A DNA stretch of 64,000 nt from JBGAPI01 sp044221335 (GTDB taxonomy: Bacteria; Pseudomonadota; Gammaproteobacteria; Xanthomonadales; Ahniellaceae). Each line of letters opens with the position of its first letter. Positions within the stretch are counted from its first letter, which is position 1. The DNA lies in assembly GCA_044221335.1 (NCBI GenBank), contig JBGAPI010000029.1, positions 3,241 to 67,240 on the forward strand, written 5' to 3'. This document shows, in pieces, positions 45,283-53,665 of the stretch. The notes under the pieces were generated by a model, which did no database searches, was not told where the DNA came from, and saw nothing but the letters and a program-made list of their open reading frames with translations. The translations under genes were made by a program, and so were the position numbers.

Positions 45283-45759
45283 ATGGGTACCTATCGCGCC
45301 ACTGTGAACTGGCAGCGCAACGACGCGCGCTTCACCGACAACCACTACAGCCGCGCCCACGTGTGGGAGTTCGACGGCGGCAGCAAGGTCGGTGCGACCT
45401 CGTCGGAGCAGGTCGTGCCGCTGCCGATGTCGGATCCGTCCAAGGTCGATCCCGAAGAGGCCTTCGTCGCCTCGCTCTCGTCCTGCCACATGCTGTGGTT
45501 CCTGTCGCTCGCCGCCCGCCGCGGCTTCGTCATCGACAGCTACCACGACCGGGCGGAGGGCGTGCTGGCGCCGGACGAGAATGGCCGCGCCTGGATGACC
45601 CGGGTGTTCCTGCGGCCGGAAATCGTCGTCGGCGGCGACAAGGCGATGAGCGACGACGAACTGCACGAGCTGCACAACGAAGCCCACGCACGCTGTTTCA
45701 TCGCGAACTCGGTGCGCTCGGAAGTGCTGATCGCGCCCGCCATCGTCGGCCTGGCCTAG
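45283..45759 (+). CDS. OsmC/Ohr-family peroxiredoxin-like protein
   Basis: Predicted 158 residues. OsmC fold: SKVGATSSEQVVPLP, VDPEEAFVASLSSCHMLWFLSLAARRGF with the active-site Cys (about residue 68) and the C-terminal HNEAHARCFIANSVRSEV with the second Cys. Such proteins reduce organic hydroperoxides with a thiol cycle. Start ATG 45283; a longer open frame overlaps prmC in another sense and is not real. Possible -10 TACAAT at 45250. Cytoplasmic, no signal peptide. Confidence 0.92.
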   Translation: MGTYRATVNWQRNDARFTDNHYSRAHVWEFDGGSKVGATSSEQVVPLPMSDPSKVDPEEAFVASLSSCHMLWFLSLAARRGFVIDSYHDRAEGVLAPDENGRAWMTRVFLRPEIVVGGDKAMSDDELHELHNEAHARCFIANSVRSEVLIAPAIVGLA

Positions 45760-45846
45760 GCAAACCGCGGTCCGCGGCAGCCTCGATCGCCGCCGCGAAG
45801 CGGACGAGCCGGGACGCGAACTGCCGCGCTCGACCGGCCGACGACC

Positions 45847-48468
45847 TTACTCGAACGAATCCTTGAACACGGCATCCACCGTCGACGCGTGGCTGACGTC
45901 CGCCGACCGCGAATAGGCGTGGGTGTTCGAGCCGATGTACTCGGCATGGACCGTCGTGTTGCCGTTTCCAGTGAACAGCAGGCTGCACGAGAAGCTGACC
46001 ACGTTCGCACTCACCGGGGTCGCGGTGGTCGCGGTGCAGGTCTCGCCGCTCGCCGCCGTGAACACGACACGACCGCCGCTCGGAGCCGTGGTCGCCGACA
46101 CATTGGCGGTGAAGCTCACCGGCACGCCGTCGGTCGAAGGGTTGGGATTCTGGCTGACGATGCTGGTGGCGGTGCCAGCGCCCGGGCGGAACACCACCAC
46201 GAAGTTGGTGACCGACAATCCGACCGGCATCTGGTTTCGGACCGGGTCGTAGGCGACTCCGCCGACATCGCTCGTGGCATTGCCGAAGACCGAGTTGGCG
46301 GTCGACAACGGACCGGTGGCATTGCTGCCGTCGCCCAGCAAGAGGGTGGCGGCGCCGACGTTCGCGATGCCGTTGCGATCGTAGGCGGGAGAGATCACGA
46401 CGTAGTTGCCGTTCGACTGCGGCACGACGTTGCCGATGCCGCTGATCAGGTCGCTGTCGGTGCTGCCGACCAGCGAATTGCTGCTGGTCGGCGGACCGCT
46501 GAAGCCGGTGGTGGTGGAGGCCAGCGTCACCGAGCCGACATCGCTGACCGCACCGTTGTCGAAGGAGCTGTTGGACAGCACGAAGCTGTCGCCGCCCGCC
46601 GTGACCACGTAGCGACCCAGTGCCGAATCGCCGGCGCCGCCGATCAGGGCATTCGAGGTCGAGATCGTGCCGGCCAGGCCGGTCGTCCCGGAGCCGAACG
46701 CGACGGCGCCACGGCCGTTGTTGTAACCCGGGTACTGCACCACGTAGTTGCCGTTCGCCAGCGGCGTCACATCCATCAGGCTGAACGAGGGTCCGACGAT
46801 CGAGCTGACCCAGGAATTGCCTGCGCTGACCGTGCCGGTCGTGCCGCTGTTGCCGTTGCCGAAGGTCGCGGCACCGAAACTGCCATGCCACGCGTTGGAC
46901 AGGACGACATAGTTGCCATTGCTGAGCGCGCGCAGGCCCGTGCCGGTGAAACCGCTGGTGATGCAGCCGATCTGGTCGCCGTTCTGATCGCCGACCAGCG
47001 AATTCGCCGCGCTGACGAGGCCGGTCAGGCCGGTCGTGCCCGACACCCAGGTGACGGCGCCGACGTTCGCGGTGATGCCCGGATTGTCCCAGCCGCAGGT
47101 GGCGGTCACGAGGTTGCCGTTGGGCAGCGCCAGCAGGTAGCTCCCGACGAAGTCATTGGCCGAGCCGCCGACCAGCGAATTGCCGCTGCCGACCAGGCCG
47201 ACGGTCGGGCTCGTGCCCGACATCAGCGTCACCGCGCCGGCGTTGGCCTTGCCGGCATTGCTGAAGAAGGGCGACGCGACGACGATGTTGCCGTTGCTCA
47301 GCTGGGCCACTCGGCTGCCGAAAGCGTCGTTCGCGCTGACGCCGAACATCGAGTTGCCGGGAGTCACGAAGCCGGTGATGCCACCGGCGGGCATGAAGGT
47401 CGCCGAGCCGACGCGCAGGTTGACGCCGTCGCCGGTCTCTGCCGACACGACCATGAGGTTGCCATTGGCGAGCTCGTAGACGTTGCCGATCTTGTCGCCG
47501 GCATGGGGGCCGATCAACGCGTTGGCAGTCGAGATCGTGCCGGTCAGGCCGCTTCCCGCCGGCGCGACCAGCACCGCGCCGGCGGAGCCGCCGATGCCGG
47601 TCGTGAAATTGGGAACGCTGACGGTGTAGCCGCCGTTCTTGAGCGCGAGAGCGGACATTCCGAGGCCATCGCGCGTCGTGCTGCCGATCAGGGAGTTGCC
47701 ACCGGCGACGACGCCGGACCGGCCAGTGCTTCCCGAACAGAACGTCACCGCACCGACGTCGACGACGGCAGCGTTGTCCCACCGTTCGGTGACCACGACG
47801 TAGTTGCCGTTGGTCAGCGGCACGACGAGGGAGCCGACCTGGTCACCGGCGGTGCCACCCACCAGGGAATTGGAAGACGAGACCGCGCCGGTGACGCCGG
47901 TGGTACCGCTGCCCCAGGTCGCGGCGCCGACACTGGCGGCGCCCGGGCGGCTCCATCCCGGCGCCCCGACCACGTAGTTGCCGTTGGACAGTGCGGTCAC
48001 CGAAAACTCGCTGCCGACGAGGTCGTTGGTCGAGCTGCCGACCAGCGAATTGCCGGAGGACACCGTTCCGGCAACGCCGGTGTTGGCGTTGCCGAAGGTG
48101 ACGGCGCCGGCGTCGGTGGCGGCGCCGTTCCTGTAGTGCGAACTCTTGATCACGTAGTTGCCATTGGTCAGCACGGTGACGCCTTCCGAGCCGATCTGAT
48201 CGTTCGTGGTACTGCCGCGCAACGTGCTGATCAGGGTCGCGTCGGCGCGGTAGAGGTAGACGGCGCCGACGGCCGTATGGGTGCCGTCGAGATTCCACAT
48301 CGGGTCCGTGACCACGAAGTTGCCGTTCGGCAGCATGGTGATCCGGGTGCCGAAGGCCTGACTGCCGCTGGGACCGAGGATCAGCAGATTCGACGCGCGG
48401 ACGGGTACGGAAGCGGCAGCGAAGAGCAGCAGGGCAAGGCCGAGGCACAGGCGGAGGGCGGCGGTCAT
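45847..48468 (-). CDS. Exported 12-repeat protein (DUF5650-like) with Ig-like domain and C-terminal F-K-D-S-F-E
   Basis: Predicted 873 residues. Signal peptide about 1-25. About twelve repeats of roughly 55-65 residues each carry a core like NGNYVVxxPxWDNG, then VGAVTFGSGTTGVxG and NSLVGSxxxDxVGS; they form a beta-propeller-like exported domain of DUF5650 type. Residues about 745-860 resemble a bacterial Ig-like domain (NPSTDGVPVSFTANV). The chain ends VDAVFKDSFE, matching the C-terminal F-x-D-x-F-E ends of many exported Lysobacterales proteins. I infer secretion or surface display, function unknown. The gene stop is TAA. Confidence 0.85.
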   Translation of the reverse strand: MTAALRLCLGLALLLFAAASVPVRASNLLILGPSGSQAFGTRITMLPNGNFVVTDPMWNLDGTHTAVGAVYLYRADATLISTLRGSTTNDQIGSEGVTVLTNGNYVIKSSHYRNGAATDAGAVTFGNANTGVAGTVSSGNSLVGSSTNDLVGSEFSVTALSNGNYVVGAPGWSRPGAASVGAATWGSGTTGVTGAVSSSNSLVGGTAGDQVGSLVVPLTNGNYVVVTERWDNAAVVDVGAVTFCSGSTGRSGVVAGGNSLIGSTTRDGLGMSALALKNGGYTVSVPNFTTGIGGSAGAVLVAPAGSGLTGTISTANALIGPHAGDKIGNVYELANGNLMVVSAETGDGVNLRVGSATFMPAGGITGFVTPGNSMFGVSANDAFGSRVAQLSNGNIVVASPFFSNAGKANAGAVTLMSGTSPTVGLVGSGNSLVGGSANDFVGSYLLALPNGNLVTATCGWDNPGITANVGAVTWVSGTTGLTGLVSAANSLVGDQNGDQIGCITSGFTGTGLRALSNGNYVVLSNAWHGSFGAATFGNGNSGTTGTVSAGNSWVSSIVGPSFSLMDVTPLANGNYVVQYPGYNNGRGAVAFGSGTTGLAGTISTSNALIGGAGDSALGRYVVTAGGDSFVLSNSSFDNGAVSDVGSVTLASTTTGFSGPPTSSNSLVGSTDSDLISGIGNVVPQSNGNYVVISPAYDRNGIANVGAATLLLGDGSNATGPLSTANSVFGNATSDVGGVAYDPVRNQMPVGLSVTNFVVVFRPGAGTATSIVSQNPNPSTDGVPVSFTANVSATTAPSGGRVVFTAASGETCTATTATPVSANVVSFSCSLLFTGNGNTTVHAEYIGSNTHAYSRSADVSHASTVDAVFKDSFE

Positions 48469-48714
48469 CGGGAACTCCAGGACGGGCGGACGGCTTCAGG
48501 GCCGGGAAACGCCGGCCAAAACGGACATGCCGATACGGAGAGGCGCCTGGAAAGCGGACATGGGCGGGGCCAGGGCCGGGCAAGCGGCAGCTATGCGACC
48601 TGTCTCCCGCGTTGACATCCCGTCACGGTGTTAACGGCAAAACGCGACGCAGCAAACCAATTTCTTACCAGTGGACGCCTAGTTTTCGCGCCGACTCCAC
48701 CGCGACACGGCACG

Positions 48715-49023
48715 ATGAATAGAATTTCCGGAATCGCATTCCTGTGGGCCATCGCCGGCGCGCCCGCGCCGGCGGTGGCCACCGACATGGACGTGGTCTT
48801 CAGCGGCAGCGGCGCGCACTATCTCTGCGCCGGCGCCAGCCAGGTCAGCGTCGGCGCGAAGAACCACCCGTCATGGCGCTGGTTCTGCGGCGGCCTGGTG
48901 CAGACCTGCAGCGAGGACACCCTCGCGGCGACGGTGAACCCCTTCGCCCATACGGTCGTCCTCACCTGCACCGAAGTCGCGATCAACATTCCCGACCTCG
49001 TGTTCGCCACCAGCGACGAGTAG
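48715..49023 (+). CDS. Small secreted cysteine-containing protein
   Basis: Predicted 102 residues. A signal peptide (about 1-22, ending AVAT) precedes an approximately 80-residue mature protein with four cysteines (HYLCAGAS, RWFCGGLVQTCSED, VVLTCTEV) that could make two disulphides. ATG 48715 is chosen because the signal peptide begins there. It diverges from the repeat-protein gene. No family recognised. Confidence 0.6.
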   Translation: MNRISGIAFLWAIAGAPAPAVATDMDVVFSGSGAHYLCAGASQVSVGAKNHPSWRWFCGGLVQTCSEDTLAATVNPFAHTVVLTCTEVAINIPDLVFATSDE

Positions 49024-49116
49024 CTCTCGTCCGGGCCGGTCGGATCGAAGGCACGGACCAAGATTCGCTGCACGACGTGATAGCGTCTCGCGCTCCAACC
49101 CCGCGGAGTGCGCGAC

Positions 49117-50874
49117 ATGCCCCGTCGCTCCCTTGCCGTCCTTCTGTCGCTGGCCCTGATCGCCTGCCATCACGCCCGTTCGGACCACGATCAGGCGGGA
49201 TCGTCCAACGATGCGTCGGCGGCGCCGAAAGCGCATCCGGCGCGTTTCGAGACCATCGTCCGCAACGGTGTCGTCTACGACGGCAGCGGCGGACCGCCGC
49301 GACGCGTCGATCTCGGAATCCGCCGCGGCCGCGTCGTGATGGTCGGCGACCTCGCGAACGCCGTCGCCGATCACGACATCGATGCCGACGGCCTCGCCGT
49401 TGCGCCGGGCTTCATCAACATGCTGTCGTGGGCCCCGGATTCGCTGTGGGTCGACGGCCGCGGCATGAGCGACAGCCTGCAGGGCGTGACCCTCGAGGTG
49501 TTCGGCGAGGGCTGGTCGCAGGGGCCGCTCAACGACACGATGAAGGCCGAGGAGCTGAAGAACCAGGGCGACATCAAGTACGACATCACCTGGACGACGC
49601 TCGGGGAGTACCTCGAGCAGCTGACCGCGCGCGGCATCACGCCCAATGTCGCGTCGATGGTCGGCGCTTCCACCGTTCGGATCCACGAGCTCGGCGCCGC
49701 CAACCGGGCGCCGACGCCGGCGGAGCTGGCGCGGATGCAGGAGCTGGTGCGCGAGGCGATGCGCGAGGGGGCGCTCGGGGTCGGCTCGGCGCTGATCTAC
49801 GCGCCCGGCACCTACGCCCGGACCGACGAGCTGATCGCGCTGGCCAAGGCCGCGGGCGAGTCCGGCGGCGGCTATGTCTCGCACATGCGCAGCGAAGGCG
49901 ACGGCCTCGAGGGCGCGGTCGACGAGCTGATCCGGATCGGTCGCGAGGCCGGCGTGCATGCCGAGGCCTATCACCTGAAGGCCGCGGGGCAGGCGAACTG
50001 GCCGAAGATGCGGATCGCGATCGACAGGATCGCCGCGGCGCGCGCGGCCGGCGTGTCGGTCAGCGCCAACATGTACGCCTACGTCGCCGGCGCCACCGGC
50101 CTCGATGCGGCGATGCCGACCTGGGTGCAGGCGGACGGCCTCGACGCCTGGATCAAGCGGCTCTCTGATACCGCGACGCGGAAGAAGGTGATCGCGGAAA
50201 TGCGTGCTGCGCCGAAAGGATGGGAAAACCTGCCACGCCTCGCCGGCGATCCGTCGCGCGTCCTGTTCATCGGCTTCAAGACCGAGGCGCTGAAGCCTTT
50301 GACCGGCAAGACGCTCGCGCAGGTGATGGCCGAGCGCGGAACCTCGGCCGAGGACACCATGATCGACCTCGTGATCGCCGACCACTCGCGGGTCGACACC
50401 GCGTACTTCCTGATGGACGAGGACAACGTGAAGCTTGGCCTGTCGCAGCCCTGGGTCGCGCTCGGTTCGGACGCCGAATCGGCGGCGCCGGAGGGCGTGT
50501 TCCTGAAGTCGTCGACCCATCCGCGCGCCTACGGCAACGTCGCCCGCTTCCTCGGCCACTACGTCCGCGACGAGAAGCTGATGCCGCTGTCTGAAGGCAT
50601 CCGTCGCCTGACCCGCCTGCCGGCCGAGAACTGGAAGCTGCGCGATCGCGGCTGCATCGATCCCGGCTGCTACGCCGATGTCGTGATCTTCGATCCCGCC
50701 GCGATCATCGACCACGCGAGCTTCGAAAGGCCGCAGCAGTACGCCAGCGGCGTGCGCGACGTGCTGGTGAACGGCGCGGTGGTGGTGAAGGACGGCCAGC
50801 ACACCGGCGCGAAGCCGGGGCAGGTGGTCCATGGGCCGGGCTGGTGCGGCTGGCGGCCGGAGCGCTGCCGGTAG
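49117..50874 (+). CDS. D-aminoacylase-like amidohydrolase lipoprotein without the usual HxH
   Basis: Predicted 585 residues. Lipoprotein signal with lipobox LALIAC (Cys about 17). The body is an N-acyl-D-amino-acid amidohydrolase: IVRNGVVYDGSGGPPRRVDLGIRRGRV, then ALIYAPGTYARTDELIALA, HAEAYHLKAAG, DHSRVDTAYFLMDEDNV and VALGSDAES. Where the family has GFID-x-HxH, this protein reads APGFINMLSWAPDSL, so one metal-site motif is missing; I recall similar variants in other proteobacteria. Catalysis may differ. ATG 49117 is preferred over the in-frame GTG 49108. The TAG stop begins a GC-palindrome region. Confidence 0.85.
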   Translation: MPRRSLAVLLSLALIACHHARSDHDQAGSSNDASAAPKAHPARFETIVRNGVVYDGSGGPPRRVDLGIRRGRVVMVGDLANAVADHDIDADGLAVAPGFINMLSWAPDSLWVDGRGMSDSLQGVTLEVFGEGWSQGPLNDTMKAEELKNQGDIKYDITWTTLGEYLEQLTARGITPNVASMVGASTVRIHELGAANRAPTPAELARMQELVREAMREGALGVGSALIYAPGTYARTDELIALAKAAGESGGGYVSHMRSEGDGLEGAVDELIRIGREAGVHAEAYHLKAAGQANWPKMRIAIDRIAAARAAGVSVSANMYAYVAGATGLDAAMPTWVQADGLDAWIKRLSDTATRKKVIAEMRAAPKGWENLPRLAGDPSRVLFIGFKTEALKPLTGKTLAQVMAERGTSAEDTMIDLVIADHSRVDTAYFLMDEDNVKLGLSQPWVALGSDAESAAPEGVFLKSSTHPRAYGNVARFLGHYVRDEKLMPLSEGIRRLTRLPAENWKLRDRGCIDPGCYADVVIFDPAAIIDHASFERPQQYASGVRDVLVNGAVVVKDGQHTGAKPGQVVHGPGWCGWRPERCR

Positions 50875-50926
50875 GCCGGCATCCGCCCGCCAATCGCGGC
50901 AGGGCGGGCACGGCCCCCCACCGCGG

Positions 50927-51226
50927 TAGGGCGGGCACTGCCCGCCATCGCGAGGCCCGACGAGAGTGGATGCGGGTAGGGCGGGCACTGCCCGCCATCG
51001 CGAGGCCAGACGAGAGTGAATGCGGGTAGGGCGGGCACTGCCCGCCATCGCGAGGCCCGACGAGAGTGGATGCGGGTAGGGCGGGCACTGCCCGCCATCG
51101 CGAGGCCCGACGAGAGTGGATGCGGGTAGGGCGGGCACTGCCCGCCATCGCGAGGCCCGACGAGAGTGAATGCGGGTAGGGCGGGCACTGCCCGCCATCG
51201 CGAGGCCAGACGAGAGTGGATCCGGG
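50927..51226. repeat. Six tandem 50-bp units, each with a perfect palindrome
   Basis: Units start at 50927, 50977, 51027, 51077, 51127 and 51177. Each begins TAGGGCGGGCACTGCCCGCC, containing the 17-bp dyad GGCGGGCA-C-TGCCCGCC, and continues ATCGCGAGGC, then CCGACGAGAG or CAGACGAGAG, then TGGATGCGGG or TGAATGCGGG. Only these few sites vary. A degenerate lead-in unit lies at about 50900-50926. The array fills the D-aminoacylase-xni gap, downstream of two convergent genes. No gene lies in 50875-51339. Confidence 0.9.
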
Positions 51227-51270
51227 GAGCCGCGGCGACCCTTCGGCGTCTCAAGTGCTTTGGTCGCCGG

Positions 51271-51348
51271 ACGTTCGGGCAACGGCGCGCCGTGCGCGCC
51301 CTACGCCGGACGTTCGGGCAACGGCGCGCCGTGCGCGCCCTACGCCAC
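51271..51348. repeat. Two tandem 39-bp units ending at the xni stop codon
   Basis: Units begin ACGTTCGGGCAACGGCGCGC at 51271 and 51310. Each contains the hairpin GGCGCGC-CGT-GCGCGCC and ends CCTAC, that is GTAG on the minus strand. In the second unit this GTAG supplies the TAG stop of xni at 51340-51342. Confidence 0.85.
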
Positions 51349-52233
51349 GCGCTCGGCGTACTCGCGGACGCGTCGCCGCGTCAGCGGCCCGAACTTCAGC
51401 CGGTCCAGCAGCGCCTCCATCTTCGCCGTGTCGGGCTTGCCGACGGCGAGCGCGTCGGTGGCGGGCACCGGCGCATCGAGGGCGATGCCGGTGAGCCGGC
51501 GGCACAGGCGGGCCATGTCCTGCTGCTCGCGCAGCTTCTTCGCCACGCCCGCGGCGCCGCGCAGCGTGATGAACGGCACCTCGTCGATGCGCGCGAGCAG
51601 CGCGTCGAGCGTGCCGAAATGGGCGAGCAGCGCCGCCGCGGTCTTCGCGCCGATGCCGGCGACGCCGGGAATGTTGTCGACCGCGTCGCCGCTCAAGGCC
51701 AGGTAATCGGCGATCTGGTCGGGCCGCACGCCCATTCGCGCGACCACGCCGTCGACGCCGTAGCGCTCCTTCTTCGCGAAGTCCCAGATCCGGTCCTCGG
51801 CGGTGATCAGCTGCGACAGGTCCTTGTCCGAGGTGACGATCACGCCGCGGTAGCCCTCGCCGCGGGCGCGGTGGAGCACGCTGCCGATGAGGTCGTCGGC
51901 CTCGAATTCGTCGTGCGCGAGTCCGGCGAGGCCGAGCGCCCCGGTGAGTTCGCGGCAGTAGGCGAACTGCTTGTCGAGGTCGGCGGGAGGCAATTCGCGG
52001 TTGGCCTTGTAGGCCGGGTAGATCTGGTTGCGGAACGAGGTCGTCAGCGACACGTCGTAGGCGACGCCGACGTGGGTGGGCTGTGCCTGCTCAAGCATTC
52101 CCAGCAGGAATCCGAGGAAGCCGAACACCGCATGCACCGGATCGCCGTCGACGTCGGTGAACTCCGGCGCCTGCGAGAAGTAGGCGCGGAAGACGTAGAC
52201 GCTGGCGTCGACCAGATGGACGGTGCGGGTCAC
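51340..52233 (-). CDS. 5'-3' exonuclease / flap endonuclease (Xni/ExoIX-like)
   Basis: Predicted 297 residues. PolA N-terminal nuclease fold: LVDASVYVFRAYFS, AYDVSLTTSFRNQIYPAYKANR, the acidic HDEFEADDLIG (about 115-125), VTSDKDLSQLI and the helix-hairpin-helix GVAGIGAKTAAALLAHFG. Enough acidic residues remain for two-metal catalysis. Expected to trim flaps or RNA primers. GTG 52233 overlaps the nitroreductase stop (GTGA), so the two genes are coupled. The polymerase part of PolA is absent. Confidence 0.88.
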   Translation of the reverse strand: MTRTVHLVDASVYVFRAYFSQAPEFTDVDGDPVHAVFGFLGFLLGMLEQAQPTHVGVAYDVSLTTSFRNQIYPAYKANRELPPADLDKQFAYCRELTGALGLAGLAHDEFEADDLIGSVLHRARGEGYRGVIVTSDKDLSQLITAEDRIWDFAKKERYGVDGVVARMGVRPDQIADYLALSGDAVDNIPGVAGIGAKTAAALLAHFGTLDALLARIDEVPFITLRGAAGVAKKLREQQDMARLCRRLTGIALDAPVPATDALAVGKPDTAKMEALLDRLKFGPLTRRRVREYAERVA

Positions 52234-52790
52234 GCGAAGTCGCTCAGCAGGGTGGCCGGGTCGGGGCGTGGCCGCTCCGGTGGCGTCGCCGTCGCGGTGC
52301 CGAGGTGGACGAAGCCGACGATGCGCTCGTTCGGGCCGAGGCCGAACCAGGACCCGACGGTCGCGTCGTAGGCGGCCCAGCCGGTCAGCCATTGCGCACC
52401 GAAGCCCAGCGCCTGCGCGCCCAGCAGCAGGTTCGTGCACATCGCGCCCGCGGACAGCAGCTGTTCCTGTTCCGGCACCTTGTGGCCGGGCGTGAGCTTC
52501 GCGATCACCGCGAGGATCAGCGGCGCGTAGGAGAAGCGCCTGCGGTCCTTCTCGATCGCAGCGGCGTCGCCCGGGTTGCGCTCGCGCGAGCGGGCGGCGA
52601 TGCGCTCGCAGAGCACGAGCCGCGCGTCGCCGGCGATCCGCACGATCCGCCAGGGCGTCAGCACGCCGTGGTCGGGGACGCGGGTGGCGATGCGGAGCAG
52701 CTGGTCGAGCTGCCCGGCGTCGGGGCCGGGGGCCGTCAGGAGTTTCGAGGGGACGGAGTGGCGGGAGGCGAGGAATTCGATCGGGTTCAT
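52230..52790 (-). CDS. Nitroreductase-family FMN oxidoreductase (YdjA-like)
   Basis: Predicted 186 residues, the short single-domain type. FMN-binding features are FLASRHSVPSKLL (Arg/His/Ser phosphate grip), RVPDHGVLTPWRIVRI, and the C-terminal GAMCTNLLLGAQALGFGAQWLTGW and RIVGFVHLGT. It probably reduces nitro or quinone compounds with NAD(P)H; substrate unknown. It leads a two-gene unit with the exonuclease, an unusual pairing. Confidence 0.9.
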   Translation of the reverse strand: MNPIEFLASRHSVPSKLLTAPGPDAGQLDQLLRIATRVPDHGVLTPWRIVRIAGDARLVLCERIAARSRERNPGDAAAIEKDRRRFSYAPLILAVIAKLTPGHKVPEQEQLLSAGAMCTNLLLGAQALGFGAQWLTGWAAYDATVGSWFGLGPNERIVGFVHLGTATATPPERPRPDPATLLSDFA

Positions 52791-53020
52791 CCGTGAATGG
52801 TAGCGGGTGGCCCCCTCGCCCTGCCCTCTCCCCCGCGAGCGGGGGAGAGGGAAACTCGTCGGCCCGCGACTACGCCAGACTCATGCGAGGCGTCGTGATG
52901 TCCCCTCTTCCCCGCAAGCGGGGGAGACGGAAACTCGTCGGTTCTCGAAAACGCCAGCTACGTGCGAGGCGTCGTGATCCCCTCTCCCCCGCTCGCGGGG
53001 GAGAGGGCAGGGTGAGGGGG
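52791..53020. repeat. Three CCCTCTCCCCC-type palindromes with direct repeats
   Basis: Palindromes CCCTCTCCCCCGC-GA-GCGGGGGAGAGGG (about 52827-52854), a variant at about 52903-52928 and another at about 52980-53005. GGAAACTCGTCGG and GCGAGGCGTCGTGAT each occur twice with the same spacing (about 78 bp), so the block is a partial tandem duplication. No gene here. It may also end transcription of the oxygenase gene. Confidence 0.75.
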
Positions 53021-53665
53021 TCAGCGCCGCATCCAAGCCGCAATCGACCGGCGCACCCGCGTCGCCGCCCGGACCTCGTGCTCGATGTCCGCCGACAGGA
53101 ACACGATCGCCCGGCCACCCAGCGGCGAAAGGTCCTGGTACGAACTGGCGTCGAGCGGATCGAACACCCGCAGCGCCCCGCCATCGGCCTCCGCCCAGTC
53201 CTCGTTGAGATAGAGCACGACGGAGACGACCCGTGCATCGTCGTCGCGAAACCGGTCGCGATGCCGGCAGTACCGCGCCCCGGCGGGATAACGGGAGAAG
53301 TGCGCCTCGACGTCCGCGAGGCCGAGCATCAGCGCGCGGTTGAGCGCGACCCGCAGCGCGTCGAGGGCCGACAGCACCGCGGCTTCCGCAGGATCGCGGG
53401 CGGCGTCCAGCCAGGACGTGCTGTCGCCGCGCACGGTCGGGTCGTGGCGCTTGCCGCCGCCGCGGCCGACGGCGGCCGGGGCGAGTGCGCCGACCGCGTC
53501 CAGTGCGTCGAGCTGCGCGGCCGCGGCGCGCCAGGTGGCTTCGTCGAGGAAGGGATCGACGACCGCGACACCGCGCTTCTCGAGCGCGTCGACCAGGCGC
53601 GCGGTCCGATCGTCGTCCACGCTCGGCTCAGCCGCGACCGCCACCACCACCCAGCAGGTCGGCAC
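53021..53665 (-). CDS. 2-oxoglutarate/Fe(II)-dependent oxygenase, prolyl-4-hydroxylase-like
   Basis: Predicted 214 residues. The iron and cosubstrate site is visible: HRDRFRDDDARVVSVVLYLN (H-x-D, about residues 134-136), GGALRVFDP, and distal HEVRAATRVRRSIAAWM (His, then Arg for 2-oxoglutarate). Probable protein hydroxylase. The ATG 53665 start overlaps the end of rapA by 38 nt; a GTG start within the next 30 codons is possible. Same strand as rapA, probably coupled. Confidence 0.85.
   Translation of the reverse strand: MPTCWVVVAVAAEPSVDDDRTARLVDALEKRGVAVVDPFLDEATWRAAAAQLDALDAVGALAPAAVGRGGGKRHDPTVRGDSTSWLDAARDPAEAAVLSALDALRVALNRALMLGLADVEAHFSRYPAGARYCRHRDRFRDDDARVVSVVLYLNEDWAEADGGALRVFDPLDASSYQDLSPLGGRAIVFLSADIEHEVRAATRVRRSIAAWMRR

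Noticed and set aside
50927..51226. CRISPR-like regular array
   Set aside because: The 'spacers' are nearly identical between units, the units are plain tandem repeats, and no cas gene is nearby.
50670..51254. Minus-strand frame with repeated GGQCPPYPH-like peptide
   Set aside because: It is the translation of the 50-bp tandem repeat and overlaps the D-aminoacylase gene end; no independent evidence.
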